DNA from: Planctomycetota bacterium | GTDB taxonomy: Bacteria > Planctomycetota > UBA8108 > UBA1146 | Reading direction: 5' to 3' | Length of the DNA stretch: 32,557 bases | Assembly (NCBI GenBank): GCA_018694835.1 | Contig: JABHOG010000062.1 | Location: 1-32,557, forward strand | In this document: positions 1-7,696 of the stretch, one piece after another | How the letters are laid out: each line of letters opens with the position of its first letter | How positions within the stretch are numbered: position 1 is the stretch's first letter | Program-made: the position numbers and the translations under genes | The notes under the pieces: model-generated | The model's input: only the letters and a program-made list of their open reading frames with translations | Databases searched by the model: none | What the model was told of the DNA's origin: nothing

Positions 1-318
1 GGTGCTCAACGGTTCAAAGAGCAAGAGGTGTGTCTCTTCGGTGGCGGTCGGTTTGTGTTCGACACCTTTGGGGACGATGAAGAACTCGCCCGGGTTCACC
101 ACCACGGTGGTGGTCTCTTCGTCGTGCCCTCTCAGTTCCAGCGACAGCTGACCCTTCATCACCATGAACAGTTCATCTTCGTCGTCGTGCTTGTGAAAGA
201 CGAACTCGCCCTCGATCTTCGCCAGGATGACCTGCTGCCCGTTCAGTTGGCCGATTCTCTTGGGAGACCATCGATCGCTGAAGAGATCGAACTTCTGCTG
301 GATGTTGATCACGTCCAT
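1..318 (-). CDS. Cupin domain protein (C-terminus cut by window edge)
   Basis: The 106 visible residues form a small single-domain cupin. Likely metal ligands are His42, His44 and Glu49 in the first motif (FHKHDDEDELF) and His88 in the second (the PKGVEH segment). The strand pattern after Gly56 and the NPGEFFIVPKG turn fit a double-stranded beta-barrel. No signal peptide is present, so it is probably cytoplasmic. The ATG at 318 is preceded by AAGGA at a good distance. The frame is open to base 1, so only a short tail is missing. The family covers isomerases, dioxygenases and sensors, and nothing here identifies a substrate. It lies 53 bases downstream of the esterase on the same strand and may be co-transcribed with it. 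Confidence 0.85.
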   Translation of the reverse strand, partial: MDVINIQQKFDLFSDRWSPKRIGQLNGQQVILAKIEGEFVFHKHDDEDELFMVMKGQLSLELRGHDEETTTVVVNPGEFFIVPKGVEHKPTATEETHLLLFEPLST

Positions 319-371
319 CGGTGGTCCTTGCCGGGTTGCCTGGGTTGGAGTGCGGAGCCTCGTAATCGGAG

Positions 372-1766
372 TCAGTTCGCCGCGTTCTGTTTTGTCTTGT
401 CCGGCTCCTTCTTGTCCTCTTCCACTCCGACATCGATAGTGATCATGCGAGTGTGGAGAAGGTACGGATCGCGGCGATCTTTCCACGATTCGATCAACGC
501 TTCGACCGTCTCCTTGACCTTGCCATCGTGCACCTCCTGACCGTTGTGGGTCACGGTGATGCGGCTTTTTTCCTTGAGCCGATCGTTGTCGATGAAGATG
601 GTGAAACCGTCGACATTCTCGGTTTCGATGTCGATGTTGTTCTTCCGGTCGATCTTGCCGCGGATGGTGGCGGGTTGCTTCTGATCGGCTCGCGCATCGA
701 TGCGCAGCCAGTGCTGGCGCGGATGATCATCGCTGATGATGGTGTGGGTCACCTCGGGAGGGTGCAGGATCCGCTTTCTGGGGGTGAGCCACTTGGTGAC
801 CCGCTGCATCATCGGGCCGTTCTCATCAAAGTTGAGGTAGTGGCCGGAACCGTCGAGTTCTTCGTAGGTGTGGTCGTACTTCCTTGACTTCAACTCTTCA
901 GACAGCATCTGTGAGAAGCGTACCGGCACGATGTTGTCGGTATTGCCGTGAACGTTGTAGGAGGGCAACCACTTGAGGTTGTCGATCAGTGGCGAATAGG
1001 CATCATTGAGGGTGTCGGTGGCATAGTCTCCCATGTGCAACCCGCCGGCGAAGGGGATGATGGCGCTGAAGCGATCGGGAAAGCGCATTCCGATGTTCCA
1101 GCTGCCCCAGCCCCCCATCGACATGCCGGAAAGGACCACTCGGTTGTGATCGATGGGGAATCGCTCGGCGAGCTGGTCGACGATCGCCATCACCAGCCCA
1201 TCGGAGCGATAGGTCCACCAGTGCTGGGTCGGGGCCCCGAGGATCTGCGGTGGCAGATCGGGGTTGCTCTTTCCTGCCAGTGGCTTCATCGCGTTGGGTC
1301 CGACGATGATGTAGCCGTTTCGGTTGGCGAACTTGCTGTAGGCGACCGTCAGCAGTTGCCGGGCATTTCCGCCGTAACCGTGAAGCATGATGAGGAGACC
1401 GTACTTTTTCTTTCGGGTATCGGGAACATGGATCCACAGATCCGATTGGCGACCATCCTCGCCGGTGATCTTATCCTTGCGGGTGCCCGGCTCGGGGCGC
1501 TCGATACGAACTCCCTTGGTGACCGCTCTGAAGATCTTTGCTGGAGTCGTGTCGGCGAGTTTTTCTCGGTCAGCACGATCGAGCGCCTCGATCAGTAGAT
1601 GGGTGTCGGCGGTCGTGCTGACGCTCGACCGGATGGACCCGTTCTTTTCGAGACCCAGCGACGCGGTGAGTGGCGCCAGGATCAGCAGTACCAGCGTCAG
1701 CAGCGACAGGTTCGCCCTCAACAGCCAGCTGGGGAGAGTGTATCTGGGTCGTTGGGTCCGGTTCAT
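372..1766 (-). CDS. Exported alpha/beta-hydrolase (PHB-depolymerase/feruloyl-esterase-like carboxylesterase)
   Basis: This 464-residue protein starts with a basic stretch and a hydrophobic segment (residues about 14-36), indicating a signal peptide or membrane anchor. The alpha/beta-hydrolase core runs from about 105 to 330. It has an oxyanion-hole motif HGYGG at 129-133, the nucleophile elbow GMSMGG with Ser216, a likely acid Asp277 in HGNTDNIVP, and His309 in the GSGHY segment. This arrangement matches secreted polyester or feruloyl esterases. Residues 335-464 form an extra C-terminal domain of beta character with a charged tail (KKEPDKTKQ) that I do not recognise. A strong GGAGG lies 4 bases before the ATG. 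The real substrate cannot be told from sequence; an ester or short polyester outside the cytoplasm is the inference. Confidence 0.85.
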   Translation of the reverse strand: MNRTQRPRYTLPSWLLRANLSLLTLVLLILAPLTASLGLEKNGSIRSSVSTTADTHLLIEALDRADREKLADTTPAKIFRAVTKGVRIERPEPGTRKDKITGEDGRQSDLWIHVPDTRKKKYGLLIMLHGYGGNARQLLTVAYSKFANRNGYIIVGPNAMKPLAGKSNPDLPPQILGAPTQHWWTYRSDGLVMAIVDQLAERFPIDHNRVVLSGMSMGGWGSWNIGMRFPDRFSAIIPFAGGLHMGDYATDTLNDAYSPLIDNLKWLPSYNVHGNTDNIVPVRFSQMLSEELKSRKYDHTYEELDGSGHYLNFDENGPMMQRVTKWLTPRKRILHPPEVTHTIISDDHPRQHWLRIDARADQKQPATIRGKIDRKNNIDIETENVDGFTIFIDNDRLKEKSRITVTHNGQEVHDGKVKETVEALIESWKDRRDPYLLHTRMITIDVGVEEDKKEPDKTKQNAAN

Positions 1767-1834
1767 CAGGCCTCCTTCTACTGTCGGATACGATAAACCC
1801 GTGACATAACCGGTGCAGTAGTGGTTTTACACTC

Positions 1835-1861
1835 GTTGCGATCCTCCAGCATCGTCGCAAC
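1835..1861. promoter_or_regulatory. Inverted repeat in divergent intergenic region (possible operator)
   Basis: Seven-base perfect arms GTTGCGA and TCGCAAC face each other across 13 bases in the 140-base gap between the divergent esterase and the anchored protein of unknown function. The position suits a shared operator, but no regulator is encoded nearby and I find no convincing promoter next to it. A chance repeat is possible. Confidence 0.25.
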
Positions 1862-1906
1862 AATGGATACTGGCTCAGATTCCACTGATGCCTGGAAACA
1901 GGACTG

Positions 1907-2863
1907 ATGGCGACGCGTACGATCTTACTCACCCATCTCTTTGCGGGCCTATCGGGGTTGTTGCTGGGGCTGTACCTCGGCACCGGAAATCCAGACCCGG
2001 ACGTCGGGAATCCTCCCATCGAGGAGGCGTGGAATCAGGTGGAAGAGTTGAAGGCGAGAGTGCTCTCCTTCGAGGAGATCAAGCAGCGGCTCGACGGGCG
2101 GATTGCACTGCTGTTGGCGCAGAAACAGGTGGTTCCCCAACCGGTTCCACCGGTGGAACCGACCGCGCCGCTGGATCCACCGCTGGAGCGTCCATCGGCC
2201 GATCGGCTCGGCCCAACTCTGGCCTTCGATGATGGGGTATATCTCGCCAATTATCGGGCGATGGCCTCTGGAGTACTGGATCTGATCACCCAGGGTGAGT
2301 TTGAAGCCGCCACCGAGACCATCGAGTACCTCGAGGAATTTCTCCAGACGATGAGGTCGGGGGGGCCGGGCCAGGAACTGGGTCCGCTATATCAGGAGGC
2401 GATCGAGAACCACTGGGCACCTCAGTTGTTCGCCACTCTCATCGCTCATCCGGATCCGATGCTCCAGTACGCCCTGACGTTGCGAGAGAAGGAGCGGTCG
2501 GGGGAGAATATTGGCTCGATGGTGCAACTATTGACCGAAGCGGAGGTCTGTTCGATGGCTCTATTGGGTGGCGGTGAAGTCTCATCCGAGACTCTTTCCC
2601 GCTGGCTCGACGAGCTGGAGCATTGCTCGAGGAGCCGTGGATTGAGGGATTCCGAGATCGCCGCATTGAGCTATATGGGGTCTCCACGGGCGGTAGATAT
2701 TTTGGAATTGGACTGGACTCGGGACTCGGATGCGGTGGAGATCATCTCTTCTCTGGTCCAGATCAACACTCCTGAATCTCGTAACTTGTTGCAGGACCTT
2801 CTGTTAGAGATTAAAGATGAGAAGCTGGCCGTGGCCCTGGAAGTGTGGCTCCAGCGCAATTGA
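1907..2863 (+). CDS. Membrane-anchored protein of unknown function with HEAT-like C-terminus
   Basis: This 318-residue protein is not one I recognise. Residues about 5-25 form one hydrophobic segment, so the rest is probably held at the membrane and faces the periplasm. Residues about 38-78 are charged and Gln/Glu/Leu-rich, consistent with a short coiled coil. They are followed by a Pro-rich linker (about 79-100). The remainder looks all-helical; about 240-318 reads as two or three helical pairs of HEAT type, with the phrase SPRAVDILELD and then NTPESRNLLQDLL. There is no catalytic signature. The ATG at 1907 has AGGA close upstream. It stands alone on the plus strand, divergent from the esterase. 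A scaffold or protein-interaction role is only an inference. Confidence 0.75.
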   Translation: MATRTILLTHLFAGLSGLLLGLYLGTGNPDPDVGNPPIEEAWNQVEELKARVLSFEEIKQRLDGRIALLLAQKQVVPQPVPPVEPTAPLDPPLERPSADRLGPTLAFDDGVYLANYRAMASGVLDLITQGEFEAATETIEYLEEFLQTMRSGGPGQELGPLYQEAIENHWAPQLFATLIAHPDPMLQYALTLREKERSGENIGSMVQLLTEAEVCSMALLGGGEVSSETLSRWLDELEHCSRSRGLRDSEIAALSYMGSPRAVDILELDWTRDSDAVEIISSLVQINTPESRNLLQDLLLEIKDEKLAVALEVWLQRN

Positions 2864-3113
2864 ATTCTGACTTCCTCTTGCGAAATGAGCCCCGGGTGGT
2901 CACAATCGGCGTTGGTCAGGGACTTGATGTCACGGCAAGTGCTGAGACGAGGTTGTTTCCCCGGCCACAGGAGGTTCCCCACTGGGAGTCCCTGAATACT
3001 CGACGATCAAGGGCGTGGCTAGATTTTGACCTGTACGATCCACATTTGCGCGCTCCATCAGGTTCGCCGGGATTTTCCATCGATGTTCAATGTTTTTACC
3101 GTCCACTCCACGG

Positions 3114-3128
3114 ATGACACTGTGTCAT
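3114..3128. repeat. 15-base palindrome (possible operator or leader hairpin)
   Basis: ATGACAC and GTGTCAT are perfect seven-base inverted arms around a single T, about 127 bases before the RRM start codon. A dyad with a one-base centre is typical of dimeric-repressor sites. In RNA it could also fold as a six-pair hairpin with a three-base loop. No matching copy was noticed elsewhere in the window. Confidence 0.35.
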
Positions 3129-3157
3129 TTTGTGGTCAGGGGCGTTTTGTGTTCCGT

Positions 3158-3176
3158 CCGGCATAAGCCGGCTTTT
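3158..3176 (+). other. Short GC hairpin with T-run in RRM leader (possible attenuator)
   Basis: CCGGC and GCCGG pair across an ATAA loop and are followed directly by CTTTT. Five pairs is short for an intrinsic terminator, so this may be a weak attenuator or may have no function. It lies 79 bases before the RRM start codon. Confidence 0.25.
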
Positions 3177-3254
3177 GAGTCCGTAGAGCAGCCATATGCT
3201 CCCCGGTTGCTTTCCTCGATTTCGGTCGGGGCTGCGGGAGAGATGAGGGAGAAA

Positions 3255-3542
3255 ATGGGTAATAGAATTTTTGTCGGGGGTCTTCCCTGGGCAGTTGGCG
3301 ATAACGAGCTTCGTACTCACTTCGAGTCCTGTGGCGACATCACCGATGCGGTGGTCGTGATGGACCGCGAGTCGGGTCGCAGTAAGGGCTTCGGTTTCGT
3401 CACCTTCGAAAGTGATGATTCCGCACAGAGCGCCATCGAGTCGCTCGATGGCAGTGAGATGGATGGCCGTAGCGTCCGCGTCAGCGAGGCCAAGCCTCGC
3501 CCCGAGCGCGGTGCCGGTGGGCCGCCTCGTCGCAGTTACTAA
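3255..3542 (+). CDS. Single-RRM RNA-binding protein
   Basis: A 95-residue protein that is almost entirely one RNA recognition motif. RNP2 is IFVGGL (residues 5-10) and RNP1 is KGFGFVTF (44-51), with the aromatic residues that stack on RNA bases. After the fold comes a short basic, Gly/Pro-rich tail (EAKPRPERG...RRSY) as in cyanobacterial Rbp and other bacterial RRM proteins. I chose the ATG at 3255 because the RRM begins immediately after it and GAGGGAG lies just upstream. An in-frame ATG at 3243 would add four residues. It is cytoplasmic and probably binds RNA as a chaperone or post-transcriptional regulator. It is monocistronic, with a strong terminator 39 bases after the stop. Cold induction is known for some relatives but cannot be shown here. 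Confidence 0.93.
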   Translation: MGNRIFVGGLPWAVGDNELRTHFESCGDITDAVVVMDRESGRSKGFGFVTFESDDSAQSAIESLDGSEMDGRSVRVSEAKPRPERGAGGPPRRSY

Positions 3543-3580
3543 GGTTACTGCGAGGTAGACTGAACGTCTGCAAATCAAAT

Positions 3581-3614
3581 CAGGCCGTCGGGGGAAACCT
3601 CGGCGGCCTGTTTT
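3581..3614 (+). terminator. Rho-independent terminator of the RRM gene
   Basis: A 13-pair stem (two G-U pairs) runs from 3581 to 3610, closed by a stable GAAA tetraloop and followed by TTTTCTT. It sits 39 bases beyond the RRM stop codon and separates that gene from the Mo-hydroxylase operon. Confidence 0.9.
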
Positions 3615-3746
3615 CTTGACACCTTCATTTTCTAGAAACCGCCATTCCCTGGCGATCTGCACCCTTTCTGCTCCTGCCAGCCTGCTCCTATCTGGGTCTG
3701 TTCCTTCAGGCTACGATCTGGCTGGTATTCATGGCTTGGAGGATAG

Positions 3747-4373
3747 ATGAAAAAAAGATCCGACGATTCGCCTGAAGGAGTCTCCCGACGGCATTTTCTC
3801 AAGGGTGCAGGAGCGGCTGCAGCGGTGGTGACGGTGGCCAAGATCCCGTCGGTTACCGAGGCGAGCCAAGAGGTCAGTGACGATCCGGTGATCGTCGGAC
3901 CAGGGTCGATCTCGATCCGATTGAAGATCAACGGCGAGATTCGTGAGGTCGAGGCACCCCCTAGCACGACCTTGCTCGACTTACTTCGTGAGCATCACGC
4001 GATGACCGGAACCAAAAGGGTTTGTGATCGTGGTTCTTGCGGCGCATGCACCGTGTTGCTGGATGGTCGCACCATCGATAGTTGTAGCATGCTGGCCATC
4101 GATGCGGTGGGGCGTGAGGTCACCACCGTCGAAGGAATCGGGACGCCGGAGAACTTGACCGACTTGCAGAAGGCGTTTGTCGAAAAGGACGCCTTGCAGT
4201 GCGGTTTTTGTACCCCGGGAATGGTCGTTTCTTGCACTGCGCTGTTGAATCAAAACCCCACTCCTGATCGGGATCAGATTCGTCAGGGGATCGCCGGTAA
4301 CATCTGTCGATGTGGGACCTATCAGAACATCATCGAGGCGGTCGAGCACGCTTCCCGGAAGGGAGGAAAGTGA
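3747..4373 (+). CDS. Tat-exported 2Fe-2S subunit of a molybdenum hydroxylase (PaoA/YagT-like)
   Basis: This 208-residue electron-transfer subunit belongs to the xanthine dehydrogenase/aldehyde oxidase family. A twin-arginine signal SRRHFLKG (Arg14-Arg15) with an Ala-rich hydrophobic stretch ends near residue 40, as in E. coli PaoA and unlike cytoplasmic CO dehydrogenase small subunits. The plant-ferredoxin-like cluster uses Cys93, Cys98, Cys101 and Cys113. The second, helical 2Fe-2S domain uses Cys152, Cys155, Cys187 and Cys189 (CGFC and CRCGTYQ motifs). GGAGG lies 4 bases before the ATG. The stop codon shares one base with the ATG of the Mo subunit. The complex is therefore expected to be folded and cofactor-loaded in the cytoplasm and exported as a unit. 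Confidence 0.95.
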   Translation: MKKRSDDSPEGVSRRHFLKGAGAAAAVVTVAKIPSVTEASQEVSDDPVIVGPGSISIRLKINGEIREVEAPPSTTLLDLLREHHAMTGTKRVCDRGSCGACTVLLDGRTIDSCSMLAIDAVGREVTTVEGIGTPENLTDLQKAFVEKDALQCGFCTPGMVVSCTALLNQNPTPDRDQIRQGIAGNICRCGTYQNIIEAVEHASRKGGK

Positions 4374-6706
4374 TGGCAGATGAGATCACCATCCAGGTTG
4401 GCTTCGGTGACCAGTTTCACCCGCTGACAGTGCGACTGCAGGATGGGGATATCCCTCCCTGGCAACCGGGCCAGCCGCTCGACGTGGTAGGCCAGCGCAA
4501 GCCCCGTCTCGATGCCGTGGCCAAGGTCACCGGTACAGCGAAGTTTTCCCAGGACCAGCGCCCAGACGGCCTGATTCACGGCAGGATCCTCAGGAGCCCC
4601 CACGGCAATGCCGAGATTCGTTCAATCGATTTGACTGCCGCCCGGGCAATGCCTGGAGTTCGGTCAGCGTTGACCGTGCCCGACACTTTCGAGGATTCCA
4701 CTGCTCGCCATGCCGGTGCCGAGGTGGCGGCCATCGCCGCCGACACGGAACAGCAGGCAGATGCGGCGATGCGTGCGATTGTCGTCGATTACCAGGTGAA
4801 GGAGCACTGCGTCACCATCGATGCCTCGATGGCTGAAGGAGCCCCTCAGGTGGGTCGAGGTGAGCAGAAGAATGTCCAGCGAGTCAGCCCTCGTACTCGC
4901 GGTCGTCGCCGTGGCCAGAATGCCAACCCGGACGCCGATCGCCAGGTGGTGGAACAGATGGCCAGAAGAGAAAAGGAAGTCGATGCCATCCTCGCCGGGT
5001 CAGATTCGGTGGTCGAGGGCTCCTTTCGAACGCAGGTCCAGACGCACGCACCGCTGGAGACTCATGGCGCTGTTTGCAGCTGGGAAGATGGAAGACTGGT
5101 GTGCTGGGCATCGACCCAGGCGACCTTTGGATTCCGTGGCGAGATGACCAGCGACTGGGGCCAGGTCAAGGCGAGTGAGTGTCGAGTTCTTTCGGAGTAC
5201 GTCGGAGGCGGATTTGGTTCCAAGTTCTCGGCGGGTCGCGAGGGAGTCATCGGAGCCTTGCTGGCCAGGGAAGCAGGAGTTCCCGTCAAGATGATGCTGG
5301 ATCGTTCGGGTGAGCAGACCAGCGCAGGAAATCGCCCCGACTCGATACAGAAGATGCGCATGGGAGTGAACAAGGACGGCATCATCCAGGGACTGCAAAT
5401 TCGTAGCTGGGGAACCCCGGGCAGTGGCATCGGCGGAGCCGGAGCCCACAACGATGGAATCTACCAGCTGGGAGAGATCGACAAGGTCGAATACGGGGTG
5501 CGAACCAACTGTGGAGGGGCCAAGGCCCATCGTGCTCCGGGCTGGCCGCAGGGTTCGGTTGCCCTCGAGCAAATGATGGACATGGCGGCACATTCCATCG
5601 ATGGGATCGACCCCATCGAGTTTCGTAAGATGAATGACGACCACCCGATCCGGGCCAAGGAATACGACATTGCTCGGGAACGTATCGGCTGGGACCGAAC
5701 GAGAGTTCGCGGTGGGTCCGCCACCATCTGTAGTGGAGTGGGGATCGCCAGCAATCTGTGGTTCTCCGCCGGCGGCGGTGGTGCCAGTGCGCTGGTTCGC
5801 ATCGCCAAGGACGGGGCGGTGGAGATCAGAAACGGCGCCCAGGATATCGGCACCGGTACACGAACAGTGATGGCGATGGTGGCTGCCGAGGAACTGGGCA
5901 TTCCACTGGAAATGGTCTCGACACGAATCGGCGATACCAATGATCCGCAGGGCCCGATGAGCGGTGGGTCCACCACCATCGGAACCTTGACCCCGGCGGC
6001 GAGACTCGCCGCCCATCACGCCAAGAAGGAGTTGTTGGCGGTGGTGGCGGAAAGAAAGGGCTGGGATCCGGCAGATCTGGATCTACGCAAGGCGCGGGTG
6101 ATTCGCAATGATGGTAGCGACACGGGTCTCTCCTTCAAGGATGCCTGTTCCTTGATGGACGATGACGCGATCGAGGTGTTGAAGGCGCGCCCGAGAAGAA
6201 ACTACGCCGGGTTCTCCGACACCAATGCCGGAGTTCAGGCGGCAGAGGTAGAAGTCGACATGGAGACCGGTGTGGTACGGGTCAAGAAGGTGGTCGCCGT
6301 GGCAGATGCCGGCAAGTTGATCAACCCGATGACCGCAGAGAGCCAGGTTCGAGGTGGAGTCATCCAGGGGGTCTCTTTCGCTCTGCATGAACGGCGAATC
6401 ATGGACCGCCACAAGGGTCGGATGCTTAACGACGACCTGGAGAACTACAAGATCCTCGGATCTGTCGATTGTCCAGAAATCGACGTGGTGCTGGTCGATG
6501 TCTACAACGGAAAATCGAACACTCAGGTGATGGGCCTCGGCGAACCTCCCATCGTGGCGACCGCAGCAGCGGTCGCCAATGCGGTCGCCGATGCGATCGG
6601 GGTGCGAGTGTTCGAGGTACCCATCACTCCTCGTCGAGTGCTGGAAGCGATCGCGAGCAATGAGAAATCCGCGGCTCAACCGAAGAAGAAGGGGGCACGG
6701 CTATGA
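4373..6706 (+). CDS. Molybdopterin-binding catalytic subunit of a molybdenum hydroxylase (PaoC/xanthine dehydrogenase family)
   Basis: This 777-residue catalytic subunit oxidises an aldehyde or N-heterocycle at a Mo-pterin centre. The aldehyde-oxidase a/b-hammerhead domain begins around residue 45 (RKPRLDAVAKVTGTAKF) and Mo-cofactor-binding domains follow. Recognisable motifs are GGGFGSKF (around 284), the GGGGAS turn, GTGTRTVM, and the C-terminal GLGEPP with the expected catalytic Glu724. It has no signal of its own, which fits piggy-back export on the Tat-tagged 2Fe-2S subunit. The start at 4373 is chosen because GGGAGG precedes it and the ATG overlaps the previous stop (TGATG). Its last bases overlap the FAD subunit start (ATGA). 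Residues about 163-205 are a charged, Arg-rich insertion I do not see in usual members. The substrate is not identifiable; aldehyde is the default guess. Confidence 0.95.
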   Translation: MADEITIQVGFGDQFHPLTVRLQDGDIPPWQPGQPLDVVGQRKPRLDAVAKVTGTAKFSQDQRPDGLIHGRILRSPHGNAEIRSIDLTAARAMPGVRSALTVPDTFEDSTARHAGAEVAAIAADTEQQADAAMRAIVVDYQVKEHCVTIDASMAEGAPQVGRGEQKNVQRVSPRTRGRRRGQNANPDADRQVVEQMARREKEVDAILAGSDSVVEGSFRTQVQTHAPLETHGAVCSWEDGRLVCWASTQATFGFRGEMTSDWGQVKASECRVLSEYVGGGFGSKFSAGREGVIGALLAREAGVPVKMMLDRSGEQTSAGNRPDSIQKMRMGVNKDGIIQGLQIRSWGTPGSGIGGAGAHNDGIYQLGEIDKVEYGVRTNCGGAKAHRAPGWPQGSVALEQMMDMAAHSIDGIDPIEFRKMNDDHPIRAKEYDIARERIGWDRTRVRGGSATICSGVGIASNLWFSAGGGGASALVRIAKDGAVEIRNGAQDIGTGTRTVMAMVAAEELGIPLEMVSTRIGDTNDPQGPMSGGSTTIGTLTPAARLAAHHAKKELLAVVAERKGWDPADLDLRKARVIRNDGSDTGLSFKDACSLMDDDAIEVLKARPRRNYAGFSDTNAGVQAAEVEVDMETGVVRVKKVVAVADAGKLINPMTAESQVRGGVIQGVSFALHERRIMDRHKGRMLNDDLENYKILGSVDCPEIDVVLVDVYNGKSNTQVMGLGEPPIVATAAAVANAVADAIGVRVFEVPITPRRVLEAIASNEKSAAQPKKKGARL

Positions 6707-7695
6707 AACCATTCAAGGTCGCTCTACCCGGCAGTATCGAGCAAGCCAGTTCTCTGCAGCAGAGTTTCGATGTGCCCTTCATCGCAGGCGGCACCGATCT
6801 GTTGGCACGAATCAAGGAGTACATCACCACTCCGGAGATGGTGGTGGACCTGAAGCGCATCGGGGGTCTCGGAGAGATCACATCGACAGACCACGGGGTG
6901 CGGATTGGCGCGCTGGTCACGATGAATGACGTGGCCACGAACCTACAGGTCAGGGAGGGTTTTCCGGCGTTAGCCGAGACGATCGGCAACGCTGCAACGC
7001 CTCAGATCAGAAACATGGCGACCATCGGCGGCAACATATGTCAGAAGCCACGTTGCTGGTATCTGCGTCATGAGGGATACACCTGCGCCAAGAATGGCGG
7101 CAGTGGTTGCTGGGCTCGAGAGGGCGAGAACGAGTTTCATGCGATCTTCGGCAACCAGGTCTGCGCTATGACTCAGCCCTCCAACGTGGCCCCTGTGTTG
7201 GTGGCCTACGGCGCCTCGATCGAGATCCAGTCGAATGCTGAATCTCTCGAGAAGCGAGAGGTGCCCGCGGATCAGTTCTTCTTGACTCCCGAGCAAGACC
7301 CGACAAGAGAGGTGGCACTGAAGCCCGGAGAGATCGTTACTGCCGTGTTGTTGCCGGCGAAGAATCGTACTGAAAAATGGAGTTACACCGAAGCCCGTGA
7401 GAAACAGAGTTTTGACTGGGCACAGGCCAGCGTCACCGTGCTCTATCAGCGTGGAGGGCGTCGTGGAGATCACCGTGTGGTCCTCGGCGCAGTATCTCCG
7501 GCACCATTGAGAAGGGCGGACCTGGAGCAAATCATTGCTGCAGGAGATCTCGATGCCGACTGTATTCAGGCGCTGCAGAAGAAGATCGGAGAAGGAGCCA
7601 ATCCCCTCTCGCAAAATGGTTACAAGGTTCCGATGCTTCGAGGGTTGATGGCCAAGGCGATTCGCAAGCTCAACGGCGAGAAGAAGGAGGGTTAG
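6703..7695 (+). CDS. FAD-binding subunit with extra 4Fe-4S site (PaoB/YagS-like)
   Basis: This 330-residue flavin subunit passes electrons from the Fe-S subunit to an acceptor. The FAD motifs AGGTDLL (28-34) and ATIGGNI (106-112) are intact. Between the FAD-binding and C-terminal CO-dehydrogenase-flavoprotein domains lies the insertion QKPRCWYLRHEG...GSGCW...QVCAM, with Cys113, Cys118, Cys128, Cys136 and Cys154. A Cys-rich insertion of this kind holds a 4Fe-4S cluster in E. coli PaoB and 4-hydroxybenzoyl-CoA reductase, and I infer the same here. It overlaps the Mo subunit by four bases and is followed after one base by the small Cys-rich gene, so all four genes form one operon. No signal peptide. 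Confidence 0.94.
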   Translation: MKPFKVALPGSIEQASSLQQSFDVPFIAGGTDLLARIKEYITTPEMVVDLKRIGGLGEITSTDHGVRIGALVTMNDVATNLQVREGFPALAETIGNAATPQIRNMATIGGNICQKPRCWYLRHEGYTCAKNGGSGCWAREGENEFHAIFGNQVCAMTQPSNVAPVLVAYGASIEIQSNAESLEKREVPADQFFLTPEQDPTREVALKPGEIVTAVLLPAKNRTEKWSYTEAREKQSFDWAQASVTVLYQRGGRRGDHRVVLGAVSPAPLRRADLEQIIAAGDLDADCIQALQKKIGEGANPLSQNGYKVPMLRGLMAKAIRKLNGEKKEG

Positions 7696-7696
7696 C

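Larger units (their letters stand above)
2864..3254 (+). other. 391-base intergenic region / probable 5' leader of the RRM gene
   Basis: No gene is supported here; the open frames that cross it lack ribosome-binding sites and family resemblance. It contains the perfect palindrome ATGACAC-T-GTGTCAT (3114-3128) and a small hairpin CCGGC-ATAA-GCCGG followed by CTTTT (3158-3176). Nothing with a clear promoter consensus was found. The length and these structures suggest a regulated leader for the RNA-binding protein downstream, but that is inference. Confidence 0.4.

Noticed and set aside
948..1598. 216-codon plus-strand open frame opposite the esterase
   Set aside because: Antisense of a clear alpha/beta-hydrolase; no independent evidence of coding.
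2845..3117. 90-codon plus-strand open frame filling the gap before the RRM gene
   Set aside because: It begins inside the preceding gene, lacks a ribosome site and family resemblance, and has random composition.
3616..3621. Perfect TTGACA right after the RRM terminator
   Set aside because: No acceptable -10 at 15-19 bases; the place is taken by CCGCCA, so I do not call a promoter for the Mo operon here.
5000..6019. 339-codon open frame on the minus strand inside the Mo subunit gene
   Set aside because: It lies opposite a clear family gene, has no recognisable domain, and its composition fits an antisense shadow of a GC-rich gene.
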